DNA from: Paenisporosarcina antarctica
Lineage (GTDB): Bacteria; Bacillota; Bacilli; Bacillales_A; Planococcaceae
Direction of reading: 5' to 3'
Length of the DNA: 64,000 bases
Assembly: GCF_004367585.1 (NCBI RefSeq)
Contig: NZ_CP038015.1
Span: 373,501 to 437,500, forward strand
The notes beneath the pieces were generated by a model that was given only the letters and a program-made list of their open reading frames with translations, did not search any database and had not been told where the DNA came from. Positions 51,507 through 60,574 of the stretch are shown one piece after another. Within the stretch, counting starts at the first letter, position 1, and the number at the start of each line of letters is the position of its first letter. The position numbers and the translations under genes were made by a program.

Positions 51507-52112
51507 ATTTTTCCAGTTGACGTTAGCTTTACCTTTAGGTTTAAAAAATACCAAGCCAATTAAGAAGCCAACTGCTAACCCTGTTAAATGAGCTGTAATG
51601 TTAATATTGGGTGTTAAGAAAGTCATCACGATACTGATGATAATGATGGGTACAATAATTTGACTGAGTTGAGGTAATTTATTTCGTGCATAGTAGACGA
51701 GACCGCCAAATGCACCAAGAATTCCGTAGATTGCCCCACTTGCCCCGACATGTACATAGTTAGCATCCTGCAATACGAACGTCGCGACGGTACCAAACAA
51801 TCCGGCCATAAAATAAAGGGTTAAAAAGCGAACTTTTCCTGTAAGTTTTTCAAGTTCGGGTCCAAATAAAAATAATGAAAACATATTAAATAATAAATGT
51901 ACAAATCCAGCATGTAGAAACATAGGGGTAATAAAGCGCCACCACTGTCCATCAGAAATTAAATAATTAGCTCCCGCTCCATAAATAAATATGAAATTTC
52001 CGAGGTAAGGGACCAGTGATACTAGATGGATAATAATGTTGATTGCAATAATTATGGAGACAACTGGGTATAGCTTAATGTATTGGGAAAAATTTTCAGT
52101 TCGACTAAACAT
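51495..52112 (-). CDS. Rhomboid-family intramembrane serine protease
   Basis: 205 residues with six TM helices. Catalytic Ser in HVGASGAIYGILG (GxSG) and catalytic His in NITAHLTGLAVG; WWRFITPMFLHAGFVHLLFNMFSL is the conserved helix 2 region. It cleaves membrane-protein segments inside the bilayer. Position equals B. subtilis YdcA, which however has a degraded active site; here the Ser-His dyad is intact. GAGGTGAAG precedes ATG 52112. Confidence 0.93.
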   Translation of the reverse strand: MFSRTENFSQYIKLYPVVSIIIAINIIIHLVSLVPYLGNFIFIYGAGANYLISDGQWWRFITPMFLHAGFVHLLFNMFSLFLFGPELEKLTGKVRFLTLYFMAGLFGTVATFVLQDANYVHVGASGAIYGILGAFGGLVYYARNKLPQLSQIIVPIIIISIVMTFLTPNINITAHLTGLAVGFLIGLVFFKPKGKANVNWKNRKR

Positions 52113-52182
52113 ATCTTCACCTCATATTTGTATGCGTGTATTATACCGTGAAACTACAATAGGATGAAAGGAGAAGTATTTC

Positions 52183-52536
52183 ATGATTTTGGGAATCGGC
52201 TTAGATGTAACTGAAATAGAGCGAATAAAGACTGTACATTTCCACACTTTAAAATTTAAACAGCGCATTTTATCTGTCCGTGAATTAAGACGCTTTGCCG
52301 AACTGTCAGAAAAGAGACAACTTGAATTCTTGGCTGGTCGCTTTGCTGCTAAAGAGGCTTTTGCAAAGGCACTAGGAACAGGGATAGGTAGGAATTGCAG
52401 CTTTCTAGATATTGAAGTGTTACCAAACGAAAATGGAAAGCCTATGTTGTATTTTAAAGGTCACGAAGTAAAAGGCTATGTAAGTATCACCCATACAAAA
52501 CAATTTGCAGCAGCACAAGTAATATTGGTTGAATAA
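52183..52536 (+). CDS. acpS: Holo-[acyl-carrier-protein] synthase
   Basis: 117-residue phosphopantetheinyl transferase that moves 4'-phosphopantetheine from CoA to ACP. Mg-binding GLDVTEIERI (Asp8) and LAGRFAAKEAFAKALGTGI (Glu) are intact. AAAGGAG precedes ATG 52183. First gene of the acpS-ydcC-alr series. Confidence 0.97.
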   Translation: MILGIGLDVTEIERIKTVHFHTLKFKQRILSVRELRRFAELSEKRQLEFLAGRFAAKEAFAKALGTGIGRNCSFLDIEVLPNENGKPMLYFKGHEVKGYVSITHTKQFAAAQVILVE

Positions 52537-52594
52537 TCCCTGTCCCTGTTTCATAAGATGTTTTAACGGATCGATATGAGAAAGGGTGGATTTA

Positions 52595-53602
52595 TTGCGT
52601 AACCGTTTATATGTAGGATTAATATTATTGTTGGTGTTATTATTATCAGCTTGTGGTGCTGAGTCGAAAGAAGATGTATTAAAGAAGTTGAGTACAAAAT
52701 GGGTTGAGACAAAAGGCTATGAGTTAGACGCGAAAATGAAAATTAGTACCGGTTCAGAACCTCGTCTTTATGAAGTGAGTGTGTGGCACACGAAACCTGA
52801 GTTTTATCGTGTGAAGGTTAGTCAAACAGGTGAAGATGTATCACAAACAATTGTAAGAAATAAAGAAGGTGTATTTGTTATTACACCGACGCTAGGGAAG
52901 ACTTATAAATTCCAAAGCGATTGGCCTGAGAAAAATAGTCAAGCCTATTTAATTGGTTCACTAGCACAAGATATTAAAGCTGATAAAGATTCGGTGATGA
53001 CAGAAACCAAGAATTCGTATGTCTTTGAAACCAAAACTAGAAACAGTCATCAAAAGATGTTGCCTACACAAAAAATCCATATTAGTAAGAAATCATTGCT
53101 ACCAACAAAAGTTTTCATTTTAAATGATCAAAAAGAAGAACAAATAAGTATCACATTTGATAAGATTACTTTAGGTACTTCAAGAAGTGCCGCTGATTAC
53201 AAAGCAGATATGCCTGAAGACACGACTAAAAACGAAACAGCGAGTACCGATACTGAATTACCAGTATTCCAAACTCACTATCCTTCACTTCAATGGGAAG
53301 GCATAAATATGGTCGAAGAAAAAGTGATTAAAGATGACAAACAAGAGCGAGTAATATTAACATATGGTGGTAACAAAGAATTTACAATTATTCAATCTCC
53401 AATTGTTAAGAAGGATGTAGACTTAGTCCCTGTATTTGCAGCTGGTGATCCTGCCGATTTAGGTTTTGTGATTGGTGCAATAACGGATCAATCAATTACT
53501 TGGGAACAAGATGGCGTTCAATTCTTCTTAGCATCAGATTCAATGTCACGTGAAGAAATGATGACTGTCGCATCTTCTATGACAGTAAGTGAGTCGAAAT
53601 AA
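52595..53602 (+). CDS. YdcC-like LolA-fold lipoprotein
   Basis: 335 residues. Lipoprotein signal peptide with lipobox LLSAC, then a LolA/LolB-like beta-sheet sandwich (KISTGSEPRLYEVSVWHTKPEFYRVKV; KLSTKWVETKGYELDAKM) which in relatives binds lipids. It is fixed on the outer side of the cytoplasmic membrane. Homologous by position and sequence to B. subtilis YdcC. Start TTG 52595 follows GGGTGG; GTG 52586 overlaps the SD. Its function is unresolved; the C-terminal third (about 240-335) may be a separate DUF4367-like module. Confidence 0.88.
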   Translation: MRNRLYVGLILLLVLLLSACGAESKEDVLKKLSTKWVETKGYELDAKMKISTGSEPRLYEVSVWHTKPEFYRVKVSQTGEDVSQTIVRNKEGVFVITPTLGKTYKFQSDWPEKNSQAYLIGSLAQDIKADKDSVMTETKNSYVFETKTRNSHQKMLPTQKIHISKKSLLPTKVFILNDQKEEQISITFDKITLGTSRSAADYKADMPEDTTKNETASTDTELPVFQTHYPSLQWEGINMVEEKVIKDDKQERVILTYGGNKEFTIIQSPIVKKDVDLVPVFAAGDPADLGFVIGAITDQSITWEQDGVQFFLASDSMSREEMMTVASSMTVSESK

Positions 53603-53646
53603 ATATACCACACTAACTATCGAACCCTAAATGAGGAATGAACAAC

Positions 53647-54756
53647 ATGCAGCCAACTAATTTTTATCGACCAACATTTGCACAAATTGATTTGAATGCT
53701 ATAAAAATGAACATACTTAATCTGAAGAAACATATCAGTCATTCCGTAGAGGTAATTGCAGTAGTTAAAGCAAATGCTTATGGCCACGGTGATCTTGAAG
53801 TGTCAAAGACTGCATTAGAAGCTGGGGTAAGTATGCTTGCCGTTGCCACACCAGATGAAGCGATTCGATTGCGTAAAAATGGCATCGAATCGCCCATTCT
53901 TGTACTTGGTGCATCCTCCCCTTCATTTGCTAATGTGGCTAGCGAACACGATATTACAGTAACTGTATTTCAAAAAGATTGGTTTCTTCACATTCCACCC
54001 TTACCTAAAAAGCTAAAAGTACATATTAAAATTGATACAGGTATGGGAAGGCTAGGCATAACAACAGAATCAGAATTAGACATGCTTATTCAAACCATTC
54101 AACAACGACAAGACGTAATCATAGATGGTGTTTTTACACATTTCGCAACGGCCGATGAAGAAGACATCAATCATTTCTCTAACCAATTGACAAAGTTTAA
54201 ACTGTTTTTGCAACACTTTCCTAAACGACCGAGGTGTATACATGCTGCGAATAGTGCAGCTTCATTAATTCATATGGATTCTTTATTTGATGCCGTAAGA
54301 TTTGGCATCTCCATGTATGGATTATTACCTTCGGAACATGTAAAAAAAGAACTCCCTTTTCCATTAGTGCAAGCCATGAGCTTGCATACGGAAGTTGTAC
54401 ATGTAAAAAAAGTATGTGCAGGATCTTCCGTTAGTTACGGAGCAATTTACACCGCTAGTGAAAATGAATGGATTGCAACCCTTCCAATCGGTTACGCAGA
54501 TGGAATGCTGAGAGGGTTGAGTGGACAAGAAGTGTTAATTCAAGGAAAGCGGATGCCAATTGTTGGTAAAATATGCATGGATCAATGCATGGTACGTTTG
54601 CCTGAACAGGTTAACATTGGAGAACGAGTTACGTTAATTGGAAGACAAGGAACGGAACAAGTAACCATTGAAGAATGGGCACAAAAATTGCAAACAATTT
54701 CATACGAAATTCCTTGTGTACTTACGAGTCGAGTGCCGAGGACATACACACCATAA
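53647..54756 (+). CDS. alr: Alanine racemase
   Basis: 369-residue PLP enzyme converting L- to D-alanine for the cell wall. PLP Lys41 in VVKANAYGHG; catalytic Tyr in SVSYGAIYTA; AANSAASL and VGKICMDQCMV blocks present. ATG 53647 is 9 nt after GAGGA; ATG 53638 overlaps the SD. Same order as in Bacillus (acpS-ydcC-alr-mazEF). It supplies substrate for Ddl encoded 9 kb upstream. Confidence 0.97.
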   Translation: MQPTNFYRPTFAQIDLNAIKMNILNLKKHISHSVEVIAVVKANAYGHGDLEVSKTALEAGVSMLAVATPDEAIRLRKNGIESPILVLGASSPSFANVASEHDITVTVFQKDWFLHIPPLPKKLKVHIKIDTGMGRLGITTESELDMLIQTIQQRQDVIIDGVFTHFATADEEDINHFSNQLTKFKLFLQHFPKRPRCIHAANSAASLIHMDSLFDAVRFGISMYGLLPSEHVKKELPFPLVQAMSLHTEVVHVKKVCAGSSVSYGAIYTASENEWIATLPIGYADGMLRGLSGQEVLIQGKRMPIVGKICMDQCMVRLPEQVNIGERVTLIGRQGTEQVTIEEWAQKLQTISYEIPCVLTSRVPRTYTP

Positions 54757-54886
54757 CTTTCGACATAAACCGACCAAACTAATAATATTGTCAGATATTT
54801 TCCTTCTTTGTCTTCTCATTGTATGTTTCAAATGGTAAGATAGAAATGTATTGAAAAGAGGGACGGGTTTGTCGGAGGTGTTTACT

Positions 54887-55168
54887 GTGAATGAAAAGAG
54901 AAAAACAAAGGAAGTTATTGTGAAACTTCCAAGACAATTTGTGAACAATCTTGATAAACAGAAAGAACAACAACTGGCTAAGCCAGAAGAGTTTGTTTAT
55001 ATTTCGACAAAAAAATCAATTAAACAAGTTCAACCAAATCTTATACGAGAAGCGATGATCAAGGGCTACGTAGAAATGTCGCAGATTAACTTGTCCATTG
55101 CAAGCGAGTGTCTGCATTTGGAATATGAAGCGGAGCATACTGTGGAGCGACTTGTAAGCGGAGGATGA
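54887..55168 (+). CDS. ndoAI: EndoAI (MazE-like) antitoxin
   Basis: 93 residues, exactly the size of B. subtilis EndoAI. Ribbon-helix-helix N-terminus [16 protein letters not shown] and a C-terminal segment ([23 protein letters not shown]) that wraps the toxin. Start GTG 54887 is 6 nt after GGAGGTG; the frame is open to 54851 without an SD. Binds and inactivates the following RNase. Confidence 0.94.
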   Translation: MNEKRKTKEVIVKLPRQFVNNLDKQKEQQLAKPEEFVYISTKKSIKQVQPNLIREAMIKGYVEMSQINLSIASECLHLEYEAEHTVERLVSGG

Positions 55169-55172
55169 AATC

Positions 55173-55523
55173 TTGAACGTAAAACGTGGTGACGTTTTTT
55201 TTGCTGACTTATCGCCAGTAGTCGGGTCTGAACAAGGTGGGACTAGACCCGTTCTGGTGATTCAAAACGATATCGGAAATCGTTTCAGCCCAACAGTCAT
55301 CATTGCGGCTATCACGGCGCAAATTCAAAAAGCAAAATTACCAACACATGTGGAAATCAATGCTAAAAAGTATGGATTTGAACGGGATTCCGTTATTTTG
55401 CTTGAACAATTGCGTACGATTGATAAATCGCGGCTGACTGATAAAATTACTCAGCTGGATGATGTTCTGATGGAAGAAGTCGATGAGGCGCTAGAAATAA
55501 GTCTTGGTCTTGTAAAGTTTTGA
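55173..55523 (+). CDS. ndoA: EndoA (MazF) mRNA interferase toxin
   Basis: 116-residue endoribonuclease, identical in length to B. subtilis EndoA, which cuts single-stranded RNA at U^ACAU. Conserved [38 protein letters not shown] and [15 protein letters not shown]. Start TTG 55173 follows GCGGAGGATG. Directly behind its antitoxin and upstream of the sigma-B operon, the standard chromosomal arrangement. Confidence 0.97.
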   Translation: MNVKRGDVFFADLSPVVGSEQGGTRPVLVIQNDIGNRFSPTVIIAAITAQIQKAKLPTHVEINAKKYGFERDSVILLEQLRTIDKSRLTDKITQLDDVLMEEVDEALEISLGLVKF

Positions 55524-55535
55524 ATATACATATTG

Positions 55536-55578
55536 GAAAAACATCGTACCGGAAATTTCCTGTGCGATGTTTTTTTGT
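55536..55578 (+). terminator. mazEF terminator
   Basis: AAACATCG-AC-GGAAA / TTTCC-GT-CGATGTTT followed by T-run; imperfect but strong. Confidence 0.8.
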
Positions 55579-55666
55579 GAGCAATTAAAATACGTGTATA
55601 GCTAGCTATTTTCCGTTAGAATATAATGTAGCTATCAAATAATTTAAGGAGGTTTTACAAGAGAGT

Positions 55667-56491
55667 ATGAATAAGAAAATGACTACATTCATGCAAGATA
55701 ATATAGAAGAAATATTAGTAGAATGGCAAGAGTTGATGAAAGATGATTCAGATGAACGTTTCTTTCAAGTAATGTCTCAAGATGTCATCACTAAAACAAG
55801 TCGTGAATTTGCGGAGTTAATGATTTCTAATCTTTTTGAGGGTGAAAATGATTATGATAATCGCTTAAAAGAGTTTACTAACAAAGTGGTGCGTTTTGGT
55901 TGGTCTATTAGCTTTGTGATGTCAGCAATTAATCATTTTGCACAAGTAGTCTATGAGATGTTAGAAAAAAACAAAACTATCAACGAACAAAACTTGAAAG
56001 AATATGTAATGATCTTCACTAATTGGATTTCACCAATGAGAGATGGAATTCTTGAGACATATGCAAAAACATGGGAACGTACGGTTCAATTACAAAGAAT
56101 GGCGTTGCAAGAACTCTCAGCATCATTAATTCCGGTATTTGATAAGATTTCTGTTATGCCGCTTGTCGGGACGATTGATACTGAACGTGCAAAATTAATT
56201 ATAGAGAATTTGTTAGAAGGTGTAGTTAAACACCGTGCGGAAGTTGTGTTATTAGATATTACAGGTGTACCTGTTGTTGATACTATGGTTGCACATCACA
56301 TAATTCAAGCAGCTGATGCAGTTCGTTTAGTTGGTGCAAAGTGTATGCTCGTTGGAATACGTCCCGAAATTGCACAAACAATCGTTACTTTAGGTATAAA
56401 CCTAAAAGATTTTACAACAACAAGCACATTGCAACGTGGTGTTGAACAAGCATTGGCTTGGACAAATCGTAAAATCGTGGAGGTGGAATAG
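55667..56491 (+). CDS. rsbRA: Stressosome co-antagonist RsbR
   Basis: 274 residues: N-terminal non-heme globin-like sensor (about 1-130), linker helix, C-terminal STAS domain (about 150-265). The two threonines phosphorylated by RsbT are present as Thr172 (GTIDTERA) and Thr206 (PVVDTMVA). With RsbS it forms the stressosome that holds RsbT. GGAGG lies rather far (about 15 nt) from ATG 55667. First gene of the sigma-B operon. Confidence 0.96.
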   Translation: MNKKMTTFMQDNIEEILVEWQELMKDDSDERFFQVMSQDVITKTSREFAELMISNLFEGENDYDNRLKEFTNKVVRFGWSISFVMSAINHFAQVVYEMLEKNKTINEQNLKEYVMIFTNWISPMRDGILETYAKTWERTVQLQRMALQELSASLIPVFDKISVMPLVGTIDTERAKLIIENLLEGVVKHRAEVVLLDITGVPVVDTMVAHHIIQAADAVRLVGAKCMLVGIRPEIAQTIVTLGINLKDFTTTSTLQRGVEQALAWTNRKIVEVE

Positions 56492-56493
56492 TC

Positions 56494-56856
56494 TTGAACT
56501 TACGTATACCCATATTAAAACTAAAAGATTGTCTTATTGTCTCTGTCCAATGGGAGTTAGATGATCAAACTGCACTTCAATTTCAAGAAGATTTGTTATC
56601 TAAACTACATGAAACGAGTGCTAGAGGAGTTGTAATTGATTTAACACCAATAGATTTTATTGATTCTTTTATCGCTAAAGTACTGGGTGATGTGATTAGT
56701 ATGTCAGGACTAATGGGTGCAAAAGTTGTCATTACTGGAATTCAACCTGCAGTCGCAATTACCCTTATCGAATTAGGTATTCGTTTAGAAGGTGTCATAA
56801 CCGCGTTAGATTTAGAGAATGGTCTTGAAAAACTCCATCGAAAATTGGAGGCATAA
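56494..56856 (+). CDS. rsbS: Stressosome scaffold RsbS
   Basis: 120-residue single STAS domain; the phosphorylation Ser58 is in [11 protein letters not shown] (Ser59 in B. subtilis). Binds RsbT until phosphorylated. TTG 56494 follows GGAGGTGG; separated by 2 bp from rsbR and rsbT. Confidence 0.97.
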   Translation: MNLRIPILKLKDCLIVSVQWELDDQTALQFQEDLLSKLHETSARGVVIDLTPIDFIDSFIAKVLGDVISMSGLMGAKVVITGIQPAVAITLIELGIRLEGVITALDLENGLEKLHRKLEA

Positions 56857-56858
56857 TT

Positions 56859-57260
56859 ATGGGATATCGGTCATCTGTAGAAATCTTAACAGAGTGGGAC
56901 ATTGTTGCTGCAAGGCAACTTGGTCGTAACGAAGCAAAAGAAGTTGGTTTTGGAACGGTTGACCAAGCGCGTATCACGACAGCAATCAGTGAACTAGCTC
57001 GTAATATTTATTTATATGCAGGAACAGGAAAAATTGAAATTGAACGTATATCTGATGGAAGAAGAGTAGGCATTATTATTATTGCGTCAGATGAAGGTCC
57101 TGGAATTTCTGATGTTAGAAAAGCGCTGGAAGATGGTTACTCTACTTCTGGTGGGTTAGGCGCTGGTGTACCTGGAGTAAAACGTCTGATGGATGATTTT
57201 AAAATAGACACCGTTGTGGGAGAAGGAACCGTTATTAAAGCGACCAAGTGGATTCGCTAG
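56859..57260 (+). CDS. rsbT: Stressosome kinase / RsbU activator RsbT
   Basis: 133-residue GHKL-type serine/threonine kinase. N-box TTAISELARNIYLYAG, ASDEGPGI and the ATP lid GGLGAGVPGVKRLMDDF are intact. It phosphorylates RsbR and RsbS and, once released, activates RsbU. Confidence 0.97.
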   Translation: MGYRSSVEILTEWDIVAARQLGRNEAKEVGFGTVDQARITTAISELARNIYLYAGTGKIEIERISDGRRVGIIIIASDEGPGISDVRKALEDGYSTSGGLGAGVPGVKRLMDDFKIDTVVGEGTVIKATKWIR

Positions 57261-57274
57261 GAGGTTAGAGGTCA

Positions 57275-58279
57275 ATGCCTCGAGAAATTGAAAGACAATA
57301 TAAAGAAATACTTAAACAATATGTAATGCAACAAACGGAGAAAAATTTATATGCAGGCCAGAACTTCAGTCGTCAATTAATCAAAAAAAATGTAGCTCCT
57401 GAAGAAGTAATTAGTGTTCATAAGGCAGCTCTAGAAGAAATGTTTCCGGAGTTGCAAACTGAAGTATTGCATTCATTTGATTTCCTAATTGAAATGATGA
57501 TTCGTTATGGCCTTGCTCATTCCGAACATCAAAGTCTACTGCAACACCAAAAAGAATTGAATGTAGAAATAGATTTAGCCGCAAATGTTCAAAAAACGCT
57601 ATTGAAAACAACTATTCCTCAAGTTGCTGGTCTTGAAATTGGTCTCATATCTGTACCAGCACGGAAAATGAATGGAGATTACATTTATTTCCTCAGTGAT
57701 AATCATCACAATGCAGGGGTAGCGGTGGCGGATGTAATAGGTAAGGGTATTCCAGCCGCGCTTTGTATGTCCATGATTAAGTACGGAATGGATAGTCTCC
57801 AGGATGCATCTACGGATCCGAAAAAAGTACTAGATATTATAAACCGTATCGTTGAAAAAGGTGTCAATGACGATATGTTTATATCCATGTTTTACGGTCG
57901 ATATAATGTAGAACATTCTATTCTTACATATGCCTCGGCAGGTCATGAACCTGCTCTTTTTTATGATGCTCAGAAGGACGAATTCTCTGAGTTACATGCA
58001 AAAGGCTTATTACTAGGTGTCGTTCCAAATGTTACATATGCGCAACACGATGTGAAGATGGAGACTGGCGACTTTGTCGTTATGATGACAGACGGTGTAA
58101 CCGAATGTAGAACGGATGAAGGATTTATTGAACAAAAAATTATCGCTTCATTAATTCAATCCTTGCATCACGAATCTGCTCAAACGATTGTGGATACAGT
58201 GTTTAAAGAATTAGAAAAAATGCAAAATTTCGAACTTCGTGATGACTTTACGTTGGTCATTTTTAAAAAAACTAATTAA
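57275..58279 (+). CDS. rsbU: RsbU PP2C-type phosphatase
   Basis: 334 residues: N-terminal RsbT-binding four-helix domain (about 1-85), coil, C-terminal PP2C domain. Metal ligands in MNGDYIYFL, VADVIGKGIPAAL, VMMTDGVTE and RDDFTLVIF. When bound by RsbT it dephosphorylates RsbV. AGGAGG precedes ATG 57275. Confidence 0.97.
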   Translation: MPREIERQYKEILKQYVMQQTEKNLYAGQNFSRQLIKKNVAPEEVISVHKAALEEMFPELQTEVLHSFDFLIEMMIRYGLAHSEHQSLLQHQKELNVEIDLAANVQKTLLKTTIPQVAGLEIGLISVPARKMNGDYIYFLSDNHHNAGVAVADVIGKGIPAALCMSMIKYGMDSLQDASTDPKKVLDIINRIVEKGVNDDMFISMFYGRYNVEHSILTYASAGHEPALFYDAQKDEFSELHAKGLLLGVVPNVTYAQHDVKMETGDFVVMMTDGVTECRTDEGFIEQKIIASLIQSLHHESAQTIVDTVFKELEKMQNFELRDDFTLVIFKKTN

Positions 58280-58282
58280 AAG

Positions 58283-58308
58283 GTTTTAAACGTATGAACA
58301 AGTGGTAA
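58283..58308 (+). promoter_or_regulatory. Possible internal sigma-B promoter before rsbV
   Basis: GTTTTA (58283-58288), 14-bp spacer, TGGTAA (58303-58308). Nine of 12 consensus positions, but exactly where B. subtilis has the autoregulatory sigma-B promoter. Confidence 0.55.
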
Positions 58309-58353
58309 TTAATGAGTAACTAAAGATTTTATAGATGGACGGGGTGTCTGAAG

Positions 58354-58683
58354 ATGAATATTCAAGTCGTTTTAAAAGAAGAAGAGAACGTTGTAATAGG
58401 AATTATCAGTGGAGAAATCGATGCTTTTACTGCGCCAACATTACGGGAAAAGTTAGCCGAAGTGCAAAAAAAAGAAGGCTTACATGCCCAATTAGATATG
58501 ACAGATGTATCATATATGGATAGTACTGGACTTGGAGTAATCGTTGCTTTTTTCAAAAATATTAATGCAATTAATGGCCATGTTAAATTAACTGGATTAT
58601 CGCCTCGTCTAAAAAGATTATTTGATATTACGGGTCTTGGAGCAATTATGGACATTGAGACAGATAATAAAGGTGGAAACTGA
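58354..58683 (+). CDS. rsbV: Anti-anti-sigma factor RsbV
   Basis: 109-residue STAS protein; phosphorylated Ser57 in SYMDSTGLGVIVAF. In the dephosphorylated form it binds RsbW and frees sigma-B. Start ATG 58354 with a GGGGTG SD. Separated from rsbU by 74 bp holding the putative sigma-B promoter. Confidence 0.97.
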   Translation: MNIQVVLKEEENVVIGIISGEIDAFTAPTLREKLAEVQKKEGLHAQLDMTDVSYMDSTGLGVIVAFFKNINAINGHVKLTGLSPRLKRLFDITGLGAIMDIETDNKGGN

Positions 58684-58685
58684 TT

Positions 58686-59156
58686 ATGAGACCATTTGAT
58701 TATGTAGAAATTCGAGTTCCTGCTAAATCTCAATATGTAGGCGTTGCGCGCTTAACAATTTCGGGATTAGCAAGTCGCATTGGGTTTACTTACGATGATA
58801 TCGAAGATTTGAAAATTGCTTCATCGGAAGCGATTACAAATGCAGTTCAGCATGCATATACTGAAGTCGATGAAGGCGAAGTAGTAGTTGGCTGTGCACT
58901 TTACCCTAACAAAATTGAGATTATGGTAGCAGACCATGGCAAAAGCTTCAACTTTGAAGAAACGAAAGCTAAAGTTGGACCTTATCATGAAGAGCAAGAA
59001 GTGCAATTTTTACGTGAAGGTGGACTAGGATTGTATTTAATAGAGACATTAATGGATGAAGTGAAAGTACACCATCAAGACGGCGTAACGATCTTTATGA
59101 CAAAATATGTCGGAGTAGAGCAGGTGGAAGAGAATGTCGAACCTATCTCCTCCTAA
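58686..59156 (+). CDS. rsbW: Anti-sigma-B factor / kinase RsbW
   Basis: 156-residue GHKL kinase. N-box KIASSEAITNAVQHAY, VADHGKSF and GGLGLYLIETLMDEV. It binds sigma-B and phosphorylates RsbV. It overlaps sigB by 23 bp. Confidence 0.97.
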   Translation: MRPFDYVEIRVPAKSQYVGVARLTISGLASRIGFTYDDIEDLKIASSEAITNAVQHAYTEVDEGEVVVGCALYPNKIEIMVADHGKSFNFEETKAKVGPYHEEQEVQFLREGGLGLYLIETLMDEVKVHHQDGVTIFMTKYVGVEQVEENVEPISS

Positions 59157-59922
59157 TTATAAGCAAACAAAAGAACAGGTCTTAGAGTGGATTAAAGCCT
59201 ATCAAGAAACAGAAGATGAAGATGCACAAACCAATTTGGTATTAAATTACCAACGCTTAGTTCAATCGATTGCGCGCAAATATTCGAACGGAAAATCGTA
59301 TCACGAGGACATCGTTCAAGTAGGCATGTTAGGTTTACTTGGTGCTATTCGTCGATACGATCCTGATTTTGGAAGAACGTTTGAAGCATTCGCCGTTCCG
59401 ACAATCATTGGAGAAATCAAGCGTTTTTTGCGTGATAAGACATGGGCTGTTCATGTTCCTCGGCGTATTAAAGAATTAGGACCGCGAATAAAATCAGCTG
59501 TAGAAACATTAACAACTGAGCTTCAACGATCCCCAAAAGTAATTGAAATCGCTGAATACCTCGAAGTTGACGAAGATGATGTTTTAGAGGCAATGGAGAT
59601 GGGTAGAAGTTATCAAGCTCTGTCAATGGACCATTCTCTTGAATCGGATTCAGATGGAGGTAGCATTACTTTATTTGACGTTATTGGTCAAAAAGATGAT
59701 GGCTACGAAAAAACAGACCAACGTTTGTTAGTAGCTAATGCGCTAAGTGTCCTTACAAATCGAGAAAAAGAAGTGATACAGTATACATATATTGATCAGT
59801 TGAGCCAAAAAGAAACGGGCGAAAAACTCGATATTTCTCAAATGCATGTTTCTCGATTACAACGTAAAGCCATAAAGAAATTACAAGAAGCGATACAAGC
59901 AGCTGGCGGAGCATCTAAATGA
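59134..59922 (+). CDS. sigB: RNA polymerase sigma factor SigB
   Basis: 262 residues, general-stress sigma factor. Region 2 with HEDIVQVGMLGLLGAIRRYDPDFGRTFEAFA, region 3 and region 4 HTH SQKETGEKLDISQMHVSRLQRKAIKKL are all present. ATG 59134 lies within rsbW behind GTGGAAGAG, so the two are coupled. Several sigma-B-type promoters elsewhere in this window fit its consensus. Confidence 0.97.
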   Translation: MSNLSPPNYKQTKEQVLEWIKAYQETEDEDAQTNLVLNYQRLVQSIARKYSNGKSYHEDIVQVGMLGLLGAIRRYDPDFGRTFEAFAVPTIIGEIKRFLRDKTWAVHVPRRIKELGPRIKSAVETLTTELQRSPKVIEIAEYLEVDEDDVLEAMEMGRSYQALSMDHSLESDSDGGSITLFDVIGQKDDGYEKTDQRLLVANALSVLTNREKEVIQYTYIDQLSQKETGEKLDISQMHVSRLQRKAIKKLQEAIQAAGGASK

Positions 59923-60518
59923 AAGCAATTCGACACACTAATTTAGAAGTATATGTCTATCAAGAAGCAAAAGAAGGGAATTATGAATCAGGAGATACGT
60001 ATTTTACGTATATGAATGAGGATTATTTTTTGTGTGCGATTGCTGACGGTTTAGGTAGTGGGCCAATTGCTAAACAATCAGCTGATGTTATTCCTGTTAT
60101 CTTAGGTGAATATCATCATGAAACAATTGATAATTTGATGCGCAGATGCAATGAATTAATGTTTCAAAAACGTGGTGCTGTAGTGGCGATTGTTAAAGTA
60201 GATTTTTTAGTGAAAACGATTGAATATAGTTGTGTTGGAAACATTAGATTCTATATGACTCGAAAAGATGACGATAAAATGATTTACCCGTTACCTGTAA
60301 TGGGTTATTTATCGGGACGATATCAAAAACTCAACACACAATTATTTGCGTATGATCCTGGTGATTTGTTCTTGTTTCATTCGGACGGTGTTGTGTTAAG
60401 AAATCCTAAAAAAGTTATGCAAAACAGTTCAGACGCATATGAACTATATCAAACGTTAAGTGCAACAATTGAAAATGGTGACGATGCAACATTTATCACA
60501 GCTAGCCTGCTCCAATAA
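59919..60518 (+). CDS. rsbX: Feedback phosphatase RsbX
   Basis: 199-residue PP2C-like phosphatase that resets RsbS and RsbR after stress. Metal ligands in CAIADGLGSGPIA and FHSDGVV, and GDDATFI at the end. It overlaps sigB by 4 bp. The stop is within the operon terminator. Confidence 0.96.
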   Translation: MKAIRHTNLEVYVYQEAKEGNYESGDTYFTYMNEDYFLCAIADGLGSGPIAKQSADVIPVILGEYHHETIDNLMRRCNELMFQKRGAVVAIVKVDFLVKTIEYSCVGNIRFYMTRKDDDKMIYPLPVMGYLSGRYQKLNTQLFAYDPGDLFLFHSDGVVLRNPKKVMQNSSDAYELYQTLSATIENGDDATFITASLLQ

Positions 60519-60538
60519 AATGGAGCGGGTTTTTTTGT
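60507..60538 (+). terminator. Sigma-B operon terminator
   Basis: CCTGCTCCA / TGGAGCGGG around ATAAAA with TTTTTTT. Confidence 0.88.
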
Positions 60539-60574
60539 TACAATAGTAAAGTGTAAAGAGAGAGGATGAGTCAT